Part shown: positions 1-10,296 of the stretch, piece by piece
How the letters are laid out: the number at the start of each line of letters is the position of its first letter
Position numbering within the stretch: position 1 is the first letter of the stretch
Assembly: GCA_958295665.1 (NCBI GenBank)
Contig: OY282558.1
Coordinates: forward strand, 117,964,728-118,028,727
Direction: 5' to 3'
Source of the DNA: Tipula vernalis
Taxonomy: Eukaryota > Arthropoda > Insecta > Diptera > Tipulidae
Length of the DNA stretch: 64,000 nt
Position numbers and translations under genes: made by a program
The notes under the pieces: model-generated
What the model was told of the DNA's origin: nothing
The model's input: only the letters and a program-made list of their open reading frames with translations
Database searches by the model: none

Positions 1-525
1 GGAACAATTATTTGTGGTATGGCTACGGACCATTTTTGTGTCTATGCCTGGTCCTAATGGACCGCCACCCAAACCTAACCTAAGTACCTACCCTAACGTA
101 GTGGGCGTAATGAACTTCAATTCTTCAACTTTAGTTTCTTCTTCGTAAAATTTTTCAAAGATGTTCTAATTCTAAAAAAACTCCAAAATGTCAAATTTCA
201 TGGTTTTAAAGCTTCAGGCTCTAAAAATTTTACAAAATCTTCAAAAACTGCATGTCTGTTTTAAGGCAGACGCGCCATATCTTAATTTCAGAAGATACTA
301 AGCAAATCTCTGTTTCTGCGAACATCTCATCAAGTAAAATAGAACATCTGCAAAGTGCTGATAAGACGAGTTATCACAATTTTTTGCGAGTCTTGGAAAA
401 CTGACAGCACATAATTTTTTAGAAAATTGCTGTAACTGAAGTCGAATGAGTCCCGACTCCATCAAAGAAGGAGCCTCGTATACAGAATGCAAATGAGTCT
501 CGAGTTCAAAAATGAACGGCACCAA
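1..525. other. AT-rich stretch, no gene seen
   Basis: No recognisable coding region, RNA gene or repeat family. A 75-codon open frame on the minus strand at 298-525 has no motif I recognise and no supporting context, so it is not called. Confidence 0.5.
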
Positions 526-608
526 TGAAAGTAGGACCTACCCGATGGATGGATGACGTTAACATGGACCTAAACACGCTCTGTCTCTTTGTCTGGCATA
601 CTCTTGCA
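526..608 (+). pseudogene. Non-LTR retrotransposon ORF2 C-terminal remnant, copy 1
   Basis: Read on the plus strand this stretch gives a peptide containing GPTRWMDDV, a hallmark of the extreme C-terminus of insect endonuclease/reverse-transcriptase ORFs (RTE-like and related families usually have PPTRW-x-DD followed by W-x-SL). A second, better preserved copy lies about 535 bp downstream in the same orientation. Only the last 25-30 codons remain and nothing upstream resembles a reverse transcriptase, so this is a fragment. The family assignment rests on a short motif and is tentative. Confidence 0.4.
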
Positions 609-1060
609 GTGGATCGAACTATTTGAAGAAACCTCGTTAAGGCACTCAAATACTTTCATATGATAAAGCGCTGGCGGAAGAAAAATTACAGGGTTTTTCC
701 ATTTCTTCAAATTTTTCGGTAAATTTATTAAAATGTTTAGGATTATTGAAATTCTTCACAATTTTTAGAAAGTTTCAATCGGTTTTCTAGCAATGTTAAG
801 TTAAACACAAGTGTCTTACTCGACTCGCCTTGCCATTATCAAGTTCGATATCTGATTTATCTTTTAAAAATAAATTAAAGGTTTAATTTATTGGGTTCGC
901 ACAGCTTCGAAATCGCTAAATTCGTTCGAGAGGTGCGCGATGAAAAATGTTTGTAAGCCCGTGGTTTTAAATTTGCTTCACTTCTATCTAATTTGACTGA
1001 TCTAATATTTGAACTCTTGGTAAATTATCGTAGGTCCCCAATTCATGGATGAGGCAATAA
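609..1060. other. AT-rich stretch between two retroelement remnants
   Basis: No open frame or motif of note. Lies between two similar retroelement C-terminal fragments in direct orientation. Confidence 0.4.
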
Positions 1061-1159
1061 TGAAAGTAGGACCTCGCGGGATACCACCAACCCGATGAAT
1101 AGACGACGCTGAGAGAGACCTAAACACATTCGGCCACCGTGTCTGGCGTTCTCTTGGGA
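1061..1159 (+). pseudogene. Non-LTR retrotransposon ORF2 C-terminal remnant, copy 2
   Basis: Plus-strand reading gives GIPPTR, a stop where W is expected, then IDDAERDL and finally VWRSLG. This follows the usual order PPTRW-x-DD ... W-R-SL at the end of RTE-like ORF2 proteins. The first copy (526-608) shares the start (tgaaagtaggacct) and the end (gtctggc.ttctcttg) but lacks a block in between. The TGA/TAG-type interruption and short length show it is dead. Low to moderate confidence on family. Confidence 0.45.
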
Positions 1160-4100
1160 TGTATCACCAGCGGTAACAAAAGACCGGTAAACGACCAATA
1201 CCCGCTGTTGAGTAACAAGTTATGTCGAATTTCTGAACTTAAAACCTTCAAAAATGTTTTGAAAATTATATTGCAGTAGACAACGAAAATATAGGTGGAA
1301 CGCCACAACTCCATTAGATTTAAAGATTCCGGGATTCGTTAGTTTCAAAATTCCGACATACATATAGTATTGTTACTACTGTTTTGTCAAAACTATAAAG
1401 AGTTTTACAATACTTTAAAAGCAGCACAATAGAGGATATGTTTAGTCTGATCAGAAGGTAATGGTAATTACAGTTACCGTCATGTTTAAAGAATGTTAGC
1501 TTGCCAACCTATTTTAAAGTGCTATGCTGTTATTGTGAAAGTCTTCTCGGCCCTAAGCATAAGTCCTAATATTATAAATATTTGGCAGGTGACTGACATT
1601 GATCTTGAAATAAATAATTTAATTTCGATGTCAATTCTTTATCTATCATATTATAACAAAACTGAAAGTCTTTTTATGAAATTCCGACTTAAAAGTTTAT
1701 CATATTACGAACTTAAATCAAATGTTCAGAGTTTTAGTTTGATATTCAATCTATCGACAGTTAGAAGTCAATTACAGCAAAACGGCATTAAGCTGTACTA
1801 TTAGACGGGCACAAAAGTCATTTAGAGAATTTGTTGAGTTGAACAATAGAATGGCTGAATATTGAAGTCAGATTACATACAAACGACACAAACATATTTT
1901 TGTTATAAATAATTAAGTAAATTCGATGCCTGTTTTACCTAATTATGCAAAGCGCATATATTGAGGAAACCAAATTTTCTTATCAGTGAAATATTAGCAT
2001 TAAATAAAATAAATACTGCAGATGATGCTTATTTAAATAGAACAGCTATAATTTTTTGGTGCACGAATTAAAGCTGAGTGAAGTCAAATACCAACATATA
2101 GGGAGCGGATACACATAATGGCATTAATTTATCCAAATTCCAATAAACTGGCTGATATTTTTTTAGAAATAGCTTGGGTATATCAATTCTGCAAGCTGTA
2201 CCTATTTTGTTGGATTATATCTGGGTATCAACACAAAATTTAAATACATCAACTAACAACAGACGCAGTGTAGTTCAGGCTCGGTGACCAACTGTCAGTG
2301 CTGACAAAAAAGTTGAGTTGTAACAAATCGCATCACGGAATATTTATATATTTTTGTTTGCCTGCAAAAATGCAGATGAAGTTTAAACATTCTAATTAGG
2401 TAAGCAAAACACTAAGAAGTATACAGTACTATAGGCCGTACACAGGATATATCAAAATATGCATCATGTATCACATTTAATAAACTTTTAATTAACTTTA
2501 ATGTAATTACATGCTAAAACGTAAAACGTTTTATATTATGCAAAAATTGTATAAAACATAATCATATAAATTGCATTTAATACAGTTTCCACTTATAATG
2601 TTGCGCTTCTAATTAAAACGGATCATATAATGTAAAATGGAATTAAGAATTCTGCTAATTTAATTCTTTATGATAAAATATATTTTTTTTAATCAGCTTT
2701 ATGCTGTACAATAAAATGGAAATTCGTTTTTCGTTTATATCTTTATGTTGTACTGTTATATATATAATGCTGCTACTCGCAAATAACGAGAAATCGAAAA
2801 ATTTAACCGTTCATGATAATACGGTAGAACAAACAAGATATAATGGCCGTTTCAGGTCAAAACCATTTATTTTGATTCATTCAATAATAATAAAATAAAA
2901 ATCTAATTGTGTATTTCAAACCATTAGAACAAATATATCATAATATATCGTTGGTTATGATGGTTATTATACGAAACTGCGCTACCAACTTGGATCGTAA
3001 ATATTATGGCTCACAAGTTACAACTCAATACCATATACGCGGATACAAAATAAATTTATGTATTCTACTATTAAACCGAAAAACTGGTCCAACATTCTTG
3101 TTGGACATACTTGTACACAAACACACACACATACAATCATATCAGATTCAGAGACGATACCAAATAAATAAAACAAATTGGATACATAAAAAATATACGA
3201 AAAAAAAAAATATTCCAATAAAAATTTAATTAAATTTATTACAGATTTTTAGCTCTTGTGTAGATGAGTGTTGGTCGTGTTATAAATCTGAAAAGATACA
3301 TTTTTGTTTCTTTTGGATTAATAACGTAATTATTATGATTGCATTTTTCAGAACCAAATATAACTGAGTGGTTTTGCGAATTTTTCATTGTGAAATTGAT
3401 TTTATATGACAGATTATGAAAATAATGACCAACATTTAGTTTGTTGTCGCGACTCGAAGGAAATAACACCATTCATCTTTAATTTTTTGAATACCAATTT
3501 CTAAAATAAGGTTACCTCTACTAATTATATTTGTACAGAAATTATTAATAATTTTTCTTATCAAGCAATGTTTATTTGAGTGTTTTAATCAACCAAGGTA
3601 ATCTTTATACAGTTATAAATGAAATTCAAAATATCGAGCTTTACAGACAAACCTCTCGATTATTTTATTGAACTTATAACCGGCACATCCTACAGTTATT
3701 TAGTAATGTGCATTAAACAAAACTTCTTGAGATCCATTTTTTTGAAAACACATTTTTTCACTACCCATATTCATAGCAACCATAATTAAGAGCACTAAAC
3801 ATATTATTTTTATAGTAGGTTAGTTTCATAATTAAATTAAAAATTAAATACATTTTGAAATTTTCATTACTAATAGAAATGATATGAACGTGGCTTTTCT
3901 CGGTGAACTAGTAGCTCTACAAACTACATTATAAACTTTCACCTTGAAAATCAAAAAAATACTTACCATCACTTGGTATGGAAACAACTAATTTTCAATA
4001 CCCATCAATCAAATCGAAAATGTGAACAATAAGTTCATAGCAACTATATCAAAGGAGAAATAAAAAAATATTTTCGCAGTAGGCCACTTTCCACAGTATG

Positions 4101-5297
4101 TCTATTGCAAGCAGGAAGTAAATTATTCGGTATCCAAAGCGATTTTGTTAAAAATTGTCTAAATTGAAATACATTTCGTAATTTTATGGACTCAAATCTC
4201 CGCCTGCTGGTAGTAAAAAAAATATTTTGCGCAGGTTAGTGTTATTTTTCCTCTGTAGAAATGTAGTTCTCGGGTTCGCCTCGGACTTTAATCTGCAACA
4301 TTGTAAACTAAAAAAATACTTACCGCCACTTGATACGCAAATAATTATAAATCGAATGGCATTACAAATTAATTTCCATTTTTAATGTAAATCAAACAGT
4401 TTGACTTAAGAATTTCTCCCTTAATAAGACCCCATGTATAAACGCAAAGATAGACAAAAAATTTGAAAATCGTTCAAATTCCAATTGCCTAAAGCGATAT
4501 TTAAAAAATACACTAAAAAGTCTTAAATTCCTTAATTCGGATTTTTGTTTCCAGTACAGTTCGACTGGCAATACTCGTAACCTGTAAACCTGTAAACAGC
4601 AACAATATTTGAATTTTTACATTATATTTATTTGATTGTCAATTATCTGAAAGATTACAAACAATATTTTGTCAACCTCTTGAAGTTGGCCACCTCTATC
4701 GGTTGACCAACATTTATGGAACTATGAGTATCGTACTTGAACAGTTTTAACCGAAATTTAAATTTTTTAAATTAAATCGAATAAAGGGACATTCCCGGTA
4801 CAAGCTTATATAACTCATCGAACAGTTGCCTTTAAATATTTGTAGAACACATATAAGGCTCCTCATTTAGTTGAAATTTTAAATTTCTATATTTCATGAA
4901 TCCCCTGAAATATTTGAAATTTCTTAAATTATCATTCTTCAAGTTATTTAGTTTCACGGATTTTACAAATTCCTAAAAACGATGTTGACCGATTTTTTTA
5001 CTTATTAGAATAAAGATTGCGAAATTTATCCGAATAATATTAATAACCATTACGTGTGAGTTGAATAGGTTACTTTTTGTTCTTCTGCAATAATTTAATT
5101 TTTTTTTTTTTATTAAACCAACACGCTCGCGAATATTTATTTATGTATTTGGAATTTCTTTACTATAAGCTGTGATTTTATATTTCTCCAGAATTTCTCC
5201 ATTTCTGTGGTTGAATTGCAATTAATTCAGTTTAATTTCATCCAGTAGGGCTTTTCACGCTACTAGGGCTTGTAAATGAAAATCTGGCTTTTTATAC
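1160..5297. other. AT-rich intergenic DNA, no gene seen
   Basis: About 4.1 kb without a supportable gene. Several open frames of 60-106 codons are present (for example plus strand 1493-1804 and 2909-3229), but they are low-complexity, rich in I, N, Y and K as AT-rich DNA produces by chance, and have no motif. A diverged direct repeat pair is visible around 3950-3990 and 4310-4350 (both carry aaatacttacc..cacttg.ta), each followed or preceded by a run of A and atattttcgc-like sequence, probably the residue of an old interspersed repeat. A short (CA)n run lies near 3118-3130. Confidence 0.5.
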
Positions 5298-5301
5298 AGG
5301 T
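5298..5301. repeat. Target-site duplication AGGT, left copy
   Basis: The four bases AGGT directly precede the left LTR and recur directly after the right LTR at 13854-13857. A 4-bp duplication is what Ty3/Gypsy integrases usually produce. Confidence 0.85.
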
Positions 5302-6814
5302 TGTAACGGTCGCCTGAGATTTTTGACAAAATCTCATACAACCGTTAACAGATCCACTAATTATGCTTCCCGATAGCAGCAAGTTTGCCGGCTAAAGCTA
5401 CAGGAGAAGTGGGCGTGGTCTCTCGGGTAATCAGTGGATTTAAGTGAGCTGCTTTTCACAAAAAAACAACACTTAAATAAATCAACACATCATTCTCAGT
5501 GCATGTCTGCCACAGTGGAAAACGAATTCACCCCATAATAGAAAATTAAAACAAACGCATCATCTTAGATTCAAACATAATTATTGAACAACAAAAAAAC
5601 AATAATTGAAATCATAATGACATAAATTTTTGTTATATAATTTAAATTTGCATGTAATTATGAAAATATGTATTAAATATAAATTTATGATACTAAATAA
5701 TAAATAACGTAGGAATATAATAAAAATAACTTTAAGCAACAGTGTCACATTGCGATAACTGTAATAAGTGATATATATAAAAAAAAAATGTACCTGATTA
5801 AGTCCGGTTAGAAGTAGAGCGCTCCAATTCCACCAGTGTTGTGTATCAATCTATATTTTGAGAAAAATTTCACTTATTCCTACAACAATGTAGCACTATT
5901 ATTTAACTTTATGATTGACTTATTCAATGAATTAATAAACTATAAATGCAACAAAAATTAAACCCTATTAATGCATTTATTTGGGAATTTAGTATTAATA
6001 ACTTAGCAATATAAATAATTTATGATTGAAATTAACACGTTAACATATAAAAAAAAACTAATTATTAATTGCTGTACAGTGTACAGTTTAGTTTGTCATA
6101 CAACCAAACAATTGTATAAGCAATACTTTCAGTATACGAAAATAAAATGTTGTCTTCCTCCAAATTACCACACGAACCATGTGGTGTTGCGGGATGTATA
6201 GCGGATGAACGGAGTACCGTATCAAGATCACGATTTTCTACTACAGCCAATTTCTTCGCATCCACGTTGTTGACTTTTGTGTGATTCTTATATACTCGAG
6301 TTTATAATTCACCAATGTATAATTTATTTAACTCGTTTAGGTATAAGTTAAGCGGAGGCAAAAAGCGGTCCACTACCTTCGTCTACACAAGGGAAAACAA
6401 AAAGGTTTATGTACCCATAAATTTTTGCCGAAAAGTCACAATTATAATAATTACTCACCTATAAAAAGTATAGCACTGGTCGTGTGTTGGAAATTATTGT
6501 TAAGTATTTTGTTTTGTTTTTAATCCAAAATTTGAAATTTTCAAGTTGAAAATTGGAAGAAGACTGATTGATGTGTAACACAAAACAGACGAGAAAAATA
6601 CAATTATAATTATCGATTACATTTCCCCTACTTATCGTTCTAAAATTCAAGTTTTGGTGTATCAACTGGATCATGACGTCATGGTTTTAAATAACACAAG
6701 AAAAATGACAATTAGGCTACAGCTTCGTACAGCCGATAGTATAAGAGCGTTTCACCTAAGACAATCAAAAATATCAATTCATTAAATGTTGAAAGTTAGA
6801 ACTCAATCCTTTCA
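5302..6814 (-). repeat. 3' LTR of the Gypsy element
   Basis: 1513 bp, nearly identical to 12338-13853. On the plus strand it starts TGTAACGG and ends TTTCA; the minus-strand (element) reading therefore starts TGAAAG and ends TTACA. At 1.5 kb it is long for a Gypsy LTR. It holds two short minus-strand frames (66 and 71 codons) that recur in the other LTR; they show no motif and are probably not genes. Confidence 0.92.
6672..6683. promoter_or_regulatory. CRE-type palindrome in LTR U3 (3' LTR copy)
   Basis: A perfect 12-bp palindrome CATGACGTCATG containing TGACGTCA, the consensus site for CREB/ATF bZIP factors. It lies about 130 bp inside the U3 start in element orientation. Binding is inferred from the motif only. 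Confidence 0.35.
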
Positions 6815-6897
6815 ACTCGTGGGGACGACCCATACCCATGAGAAAGTCTCAACAAGCCGGGCTTTTTATATCAGCGTTTCTAATCGTATTATATTCT

Positions 6898-8829
6898 TTA
6901 CATAATATCCTTTACATGATAGACTCCCATTAATTTACCTTTAGGATCGCGCAGTTCATATGCCACGTTTCCAACTGGTTTATTAATATAGGCCTTTATG
7001 TATTTCGGGGCTAGTTTAGAAGCAAATTTATTTGGAGCGCTACTCTGTGTAAAGTTTCTTGCGAATACTTCTTGACCAACTTGGAATTTCCTAGCACGAC
7101 TGCGCAAGTTATAATAATGAGAACTCTGGTTATAAGCTTTCCTTAAATTTTCCAACACAGTTTTCTGTGCCAAGGTTAAACGGTCGGAATTGGTAAGTTC
7201 GACATCATTATCATCTAGCATTTGAAGGGTGTGCAATATGTTATAGTCCGACCCATGTTCAATATGATGGTTTCCAAATACCATAAAATGAGGGGACCTG
7301 TTCGTACTTTGGTGGGTAACATTTCGAAGCGCTGATCCAATTGAGTGAATATGTTCATCCCAATTAGAATGATCTTGCCGTATATATGAACGTATACTAG
7401 ATAAAATGGATCTGTTTAGTCGTTCAGACATATTCGATTGGGGTGAGTACTTTGGGGTTAGAACTTGCTTCACCCCAAATTGTATTAAGAAATCTGAGAA
7501 ATAGTTGGAACAAAACTGTTTGCCGTTATCACTCAAAATAACTTCTGGAACTGAAAATACGTGAAAAACTCTATTTTCGAGGAATTTTACAACATTCTTT
7601 GCGGATGCATCTCGCATAGGCTCAAGCAAAGCAAACCGAGAATACTGATCCAATACTACAAACAGGTAAGTATTGCCTTGTTTGGATCTCGGATATGGCC
7701 CAAGAAAATCTATGTAGAGTTTTTGCCACGGCCGAGCGACTGGAATATAATTACCCATAGGCGGACGACTAATATTATTTACGGGCTTACACATTTTACA
7801 GATTTCGCATTGAGACACAAAATCATTTACGTCCCTTGCCATATGATTCCAATAGTAAAATCGCCGAATTAAATCCAATGTTTTACGCACTCCTAAATGA
7901 GCTGCAGTAGGTGGACAATGCGCATTTATTATAATTGCTTGGATCATACCACGCGGTACAATTAACTTCCATTGTGGGATATCTGATGATAAAGATTCGC
8001 TGTTTAGCTTTCCCGGTTTAATGAAAGCCCGATTGTCGACTACTTTCATATTGGAAATATGATCATTTTCGCTTTGGATTGTTTTGATTAAGGACTGATA
8101 ATCCGAATCTAAAAATTCTTCCGAATCCAAATCAATAGGAATTCGACTGTCGATATTAGCATTTATAAAATCAATTTCATCCATATATTGCCGGGAAAGT
8201 GCGTCTGGTACCAAGTTTTCGCTGCCCTTTTTATATTCGATTTTAAAGTTAAAACTCTGTAATTGCAGACTCCAGCGAGCGAGCCTACCTGTCAGCTCTC
8301 TTTGACTCATAAGCCATTTTAAACTGGCATGATCAGTTATGATCGTGAAAGGGAAACCTTCGATGTATTGCCTGAATTTCTTTACACTCAACACGGCCGC
8401 AAAGCACTCAAGCTCAGTTATGCTGTAATTTCGCTGGGCCGCGTTGAGCTTCTGAGAAATAAAGGCTATTGGTTGTTCTTCGAGACTGTCAGATTTCTGA
8501 AACAAAACGCTCCCAACGCCCGTCGTGGAGGCATCGCATTGTATATAAAATGGACGCGTGTAATCTGGATTACACAGAACAGGTGGAGAGGAAAGTGACA
8601 ACTTTAAACTGTCAAAGGCTGATTTTGCGTGCTCATCCCAAACAAACTTCTTACTCTTCTTCAATAAATTTGTAAGAGGTGCCGCAATTTCGGAGTACCG
8701 GGGTATAAATCGCCTGTACCATCCAGACATACCTAGAAATCTTCTTACTTGTCGGACTGTTTTTGGTTCAGGATAAGAAGTTATAGCAGCCACTTTCTCA
8801 GGGCTGACCTTCAATACGCCATCACCCAC
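6898..8829 (-). CDS. pol: Gypsy pol, second part: RNase H and integrase (downstream of the internal stop)
   Basis: 643 codons in the same frame as the upstream PR-RT segment and separated from it only by one stop codon, so this is the rest of one pol gene and 8829 (a GTG) is not a real start. Residues 1-60 finish the RT thumb/connection. RNase H: D99 (CDAS), E139 (ITELE), D166 (TDHASL), D209 (PDALSR) form the expected acidic set. Integrase: HHCC zinc region H304/H311 with C341 and C344; catalytic triad D374 (YIDFLGP), D434 (LSDNGKQF) and E469 (NMSERLN), with the usual spacing of about 35 between the last two. The C-terminal part carries YNLRSRARKFQVGQEV, the basic module following the integrase core. 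No chromodomain is evident. Stop at 6898-6900, 83 bp before the LTR. The reading frame is otherwise undamaged. Confidence 0.9.
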   Translation of the reverse strand: MGDGVLKVSPEKVAAITSYPEPKTVRQVRRFLGMSGWYRRFIPRYSEIAAPLTNLLKKSKKFVWDEHAKSAFDSLKLSLSSPPVLCNPDYTRPFYIQCDASTTGVGSVLFQKSDSLEEQPIAFISQKLNAAQRNYSITELECFAAVLSVKKFRQYIEGFPFTIITDHASLKWLMSQRELTGRLARWSLQLQSFNFKIEYKKGSENLVPDALSRQYMDEIDFINANIDSRIPIDLDSEEFLDSDYQSLIKTIQSENDHISNMKVVDNRAFIKPGKLNSESLSSDIPQWKLIVPRGMIQAIIINAHCPPTAAHLGVRKTLDLIRRFYYWNHMARDVNDFVSQCEICKMCKPVNNISRPPMGNYIPVARPWQKLYIDFLGPYPRSKQGNTYLFVVLDQYSRFALLEPMRDASAKNVVKFLENRVFHVFSVPEVILSDNGKQFCSNYFSDFLIQFGVKQVLTPKYSPQSNMSERLNRSILSSIRSYIRQDHSNWDEHIHSIGSALRNVTHQSTNRSPHFMVFGNHHIEHGSDYNILHTLQMLDDNDVELTNSDRLTLAQKTVLENLRKAYNQSSHYYNLRSRARKFQVGQEVFARNFTQSSAPNKFASKLAPKYIKAYINKPVGNVAYELRDPKGKLMGVYHVKDIM

Positions 8830-8832
8830 TAT

Positions 8833-10296
8833 TTAACCCAGGTAACGCACTTCTTTTAGTACAAATTTACTTTTTTCGATATTGATCGTAAGGTTTGCAC
8901 TTTTTAACAGTTCCGCTACCTTTTCTAATAAAATTAGATGCTCTTCAAAGGTCTCACTAGTAATTAAAAGGTCATCGAGGTAAACAAAAATCTGAGAGTG
9001 TAGTTCGTGGGGTATAACTCTGTGCATCAACCTACACATCGTCTGTGGGGCATTGCAAAGTCCGAAAGGCATAACTTTAAACTGATACAACGGACGATCT
9101 GGAACAGCAAAAGCGGTCTTATCCCTCGACCTCTCATCTAATGGTATTTGCCAAAAGGCGTCTTTCAAATCAAGAGTGGTAATCACTCGAGTTTTGCCAA
9201 GACGACTTAGCAAACCATCGATGAGAGGCAAAGGGTAAGCATCCTTCACTGTCACTTCATTCAATTTCCGCGCATCGAGACACAATCGGACTTTGCCATT
9301 TGGTTTGCGCACCACAGCGATGGGGGAGCTCCACGAACTACAACTCTCTTCGATTACACCCAATGCTAGCATCCTATCAATTTCTTTACTCATTTCTGCC
9401 TGCACGGCAGGGGACACGGCGTAATATCTCTGTTTAATAGGCTTTGACAGGCCCACGTTAATCTCATGTTTAACTAATTGGGTTCGCCCTAAGCCTAGTA
9501 CCGCAGACGAGGGAAATTTTTGAACGACAACGTCTAACATTGATTTTTGTTCGAGTGAGAGGTCATGTTGCGCGTTCTGTTCGAGTTGTGAATCAAGTGA
9601 ACTATCGAGTTCTGATATAGCGCGAGATGAAGATGGTGTTAATACGAGATCAGGAGGTGAATTCTGAAATTTTGATGGAATAACTATTTTAATTTTAAAT
9701 AATTCCCAGAAATCAATCCCCAGGTACAATGCTTGTTTTAATTTTGGTGCCAGATGAAATTTTACCATGTGAGTTTGACCTGCGAAGGTTACTGGAATGC
9801 GGATGTGACCGAGAATCGTTTCTGGCTGACCACTGGCGGTTTTTATAGTTGTTGGAAAGTTGAAGAAATGAAGCCCCGGAATATCCAGAAATTTCTCGCA
9901 CCCCTTCCCAATTACGCAAATACTAGCCCCACTATCCAGTAATCCCTGATATGTCTCACCCAACAGTTCCACCTCTGCATACGGACGATGATCACAATTA
10001 TTGGTTAATAAAGACTCGGCGATCAAGGATTTCATATGTTTACGTAATTTCCAATAGCATTCATTGCGTTTTTGTCGTACGTTATCGTCGATATACGTTT
10101 GATTTGTATCAGTTTGAGTAGACTGATTTACGACTTGGTGAAATTTATCTGGGTTTATTTGGTTGATGTCATCTTGAGCAACTCCGGATCTGTGTTGCTC
10201 GCCGCCTCTACTTTTTCCTTCGGGGATGGAATGCTGGTGAACCCCACCCCCTTCGATGCGTTTCCCGAATGTTTCTTTTTCAGACAAGCCAAACAC
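8833..10296 (-). CDS. pol: Gypsy pol, first part: protease and reverse transcriptase, ending at an internal stop
   Basis: 488 codons including the stop, in the -1 frame relative to gag and overlapping it by 142 bp; translation is likely by frameshift at 10260-10266 rather than from the ATG at 10296. Aspartic protease: LLDSGASICVIG with catalytic D121-S-G. Reverse transcriptase: VIEESCSSWSSPIAVVRKPNG (about 314-334), the LDLKDAFWQIPL motif at 375-386 with its aspartate, FGLCNAP at 411-417, and YLDD at 439-442 as the catalytic YxDD box. The frame ends at TAA (8835-8833) just after YLG in the RT thumb, and continues in frame immediately after, so this is a single nonsense change in an otherwise intact polyprotein. 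Confidence 0.9.
   Translation of the reverse strand: MFGLSEKETFGKRIEGGGVHQHSIPEGKSRGGEQHRSGVAQDDINQINPDKFHQVVNQSTQTDTNQTYIDDNVRQKRNECYWKLRKHMKSLIAESLLTNNCDHRPYAEVELLGETYQGLLDSGASICVIGKGCEKFLDIPGLHFFNFPTTIKTASGQPETILGHIRIPVTFAGQTHMVKFHLAPKLKQALYLGIDFWELFKIKIVIPSKFQNSPPDLVLTPSSSRAISELDSSLDSQLEQNAQHDLSLEQKSMLDVVVQKFPSSAVLGLGRTQLVKHEINVGLSKPIKQRYYAVSPAVQAEMSKEIDRMLALGVIEESCSSWSSPIAVVRKPNGKVRLCLDARKLNEVTVKDAYPLPLIDGLLSRLGKTRVITTLDLKDAFWQIPLDERSRDKTAFAVPDRPLYQFKVMPFGLCNAPQTMCRLMHRVIPHELHSQIFVYLDDLLITSETFEEHLILLEKVAELLKSANLTINIEKSKFVLKEVRYLG

Noticed and set aside
1493..1804. 103-codon plus-strand frame
   Set aside because: No motif, composition as expected from AT-rich DNA, no supporting signals.
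6065..6674. Two small genes (66 and 71 codons) in the LTR, repeated at 13102-13711
   Set aside because: They recur only because the LTR is duplicated; no motif, and no sign of translation in the LTR of such elements.
7561..8675. Plus-strand frames opposite Gypsy pol
   Set aside because: Shadows of the pol gene on the other strand; the same applies to plus-strand frames opposite gag and to those opposite the non-LTR element and transposase.
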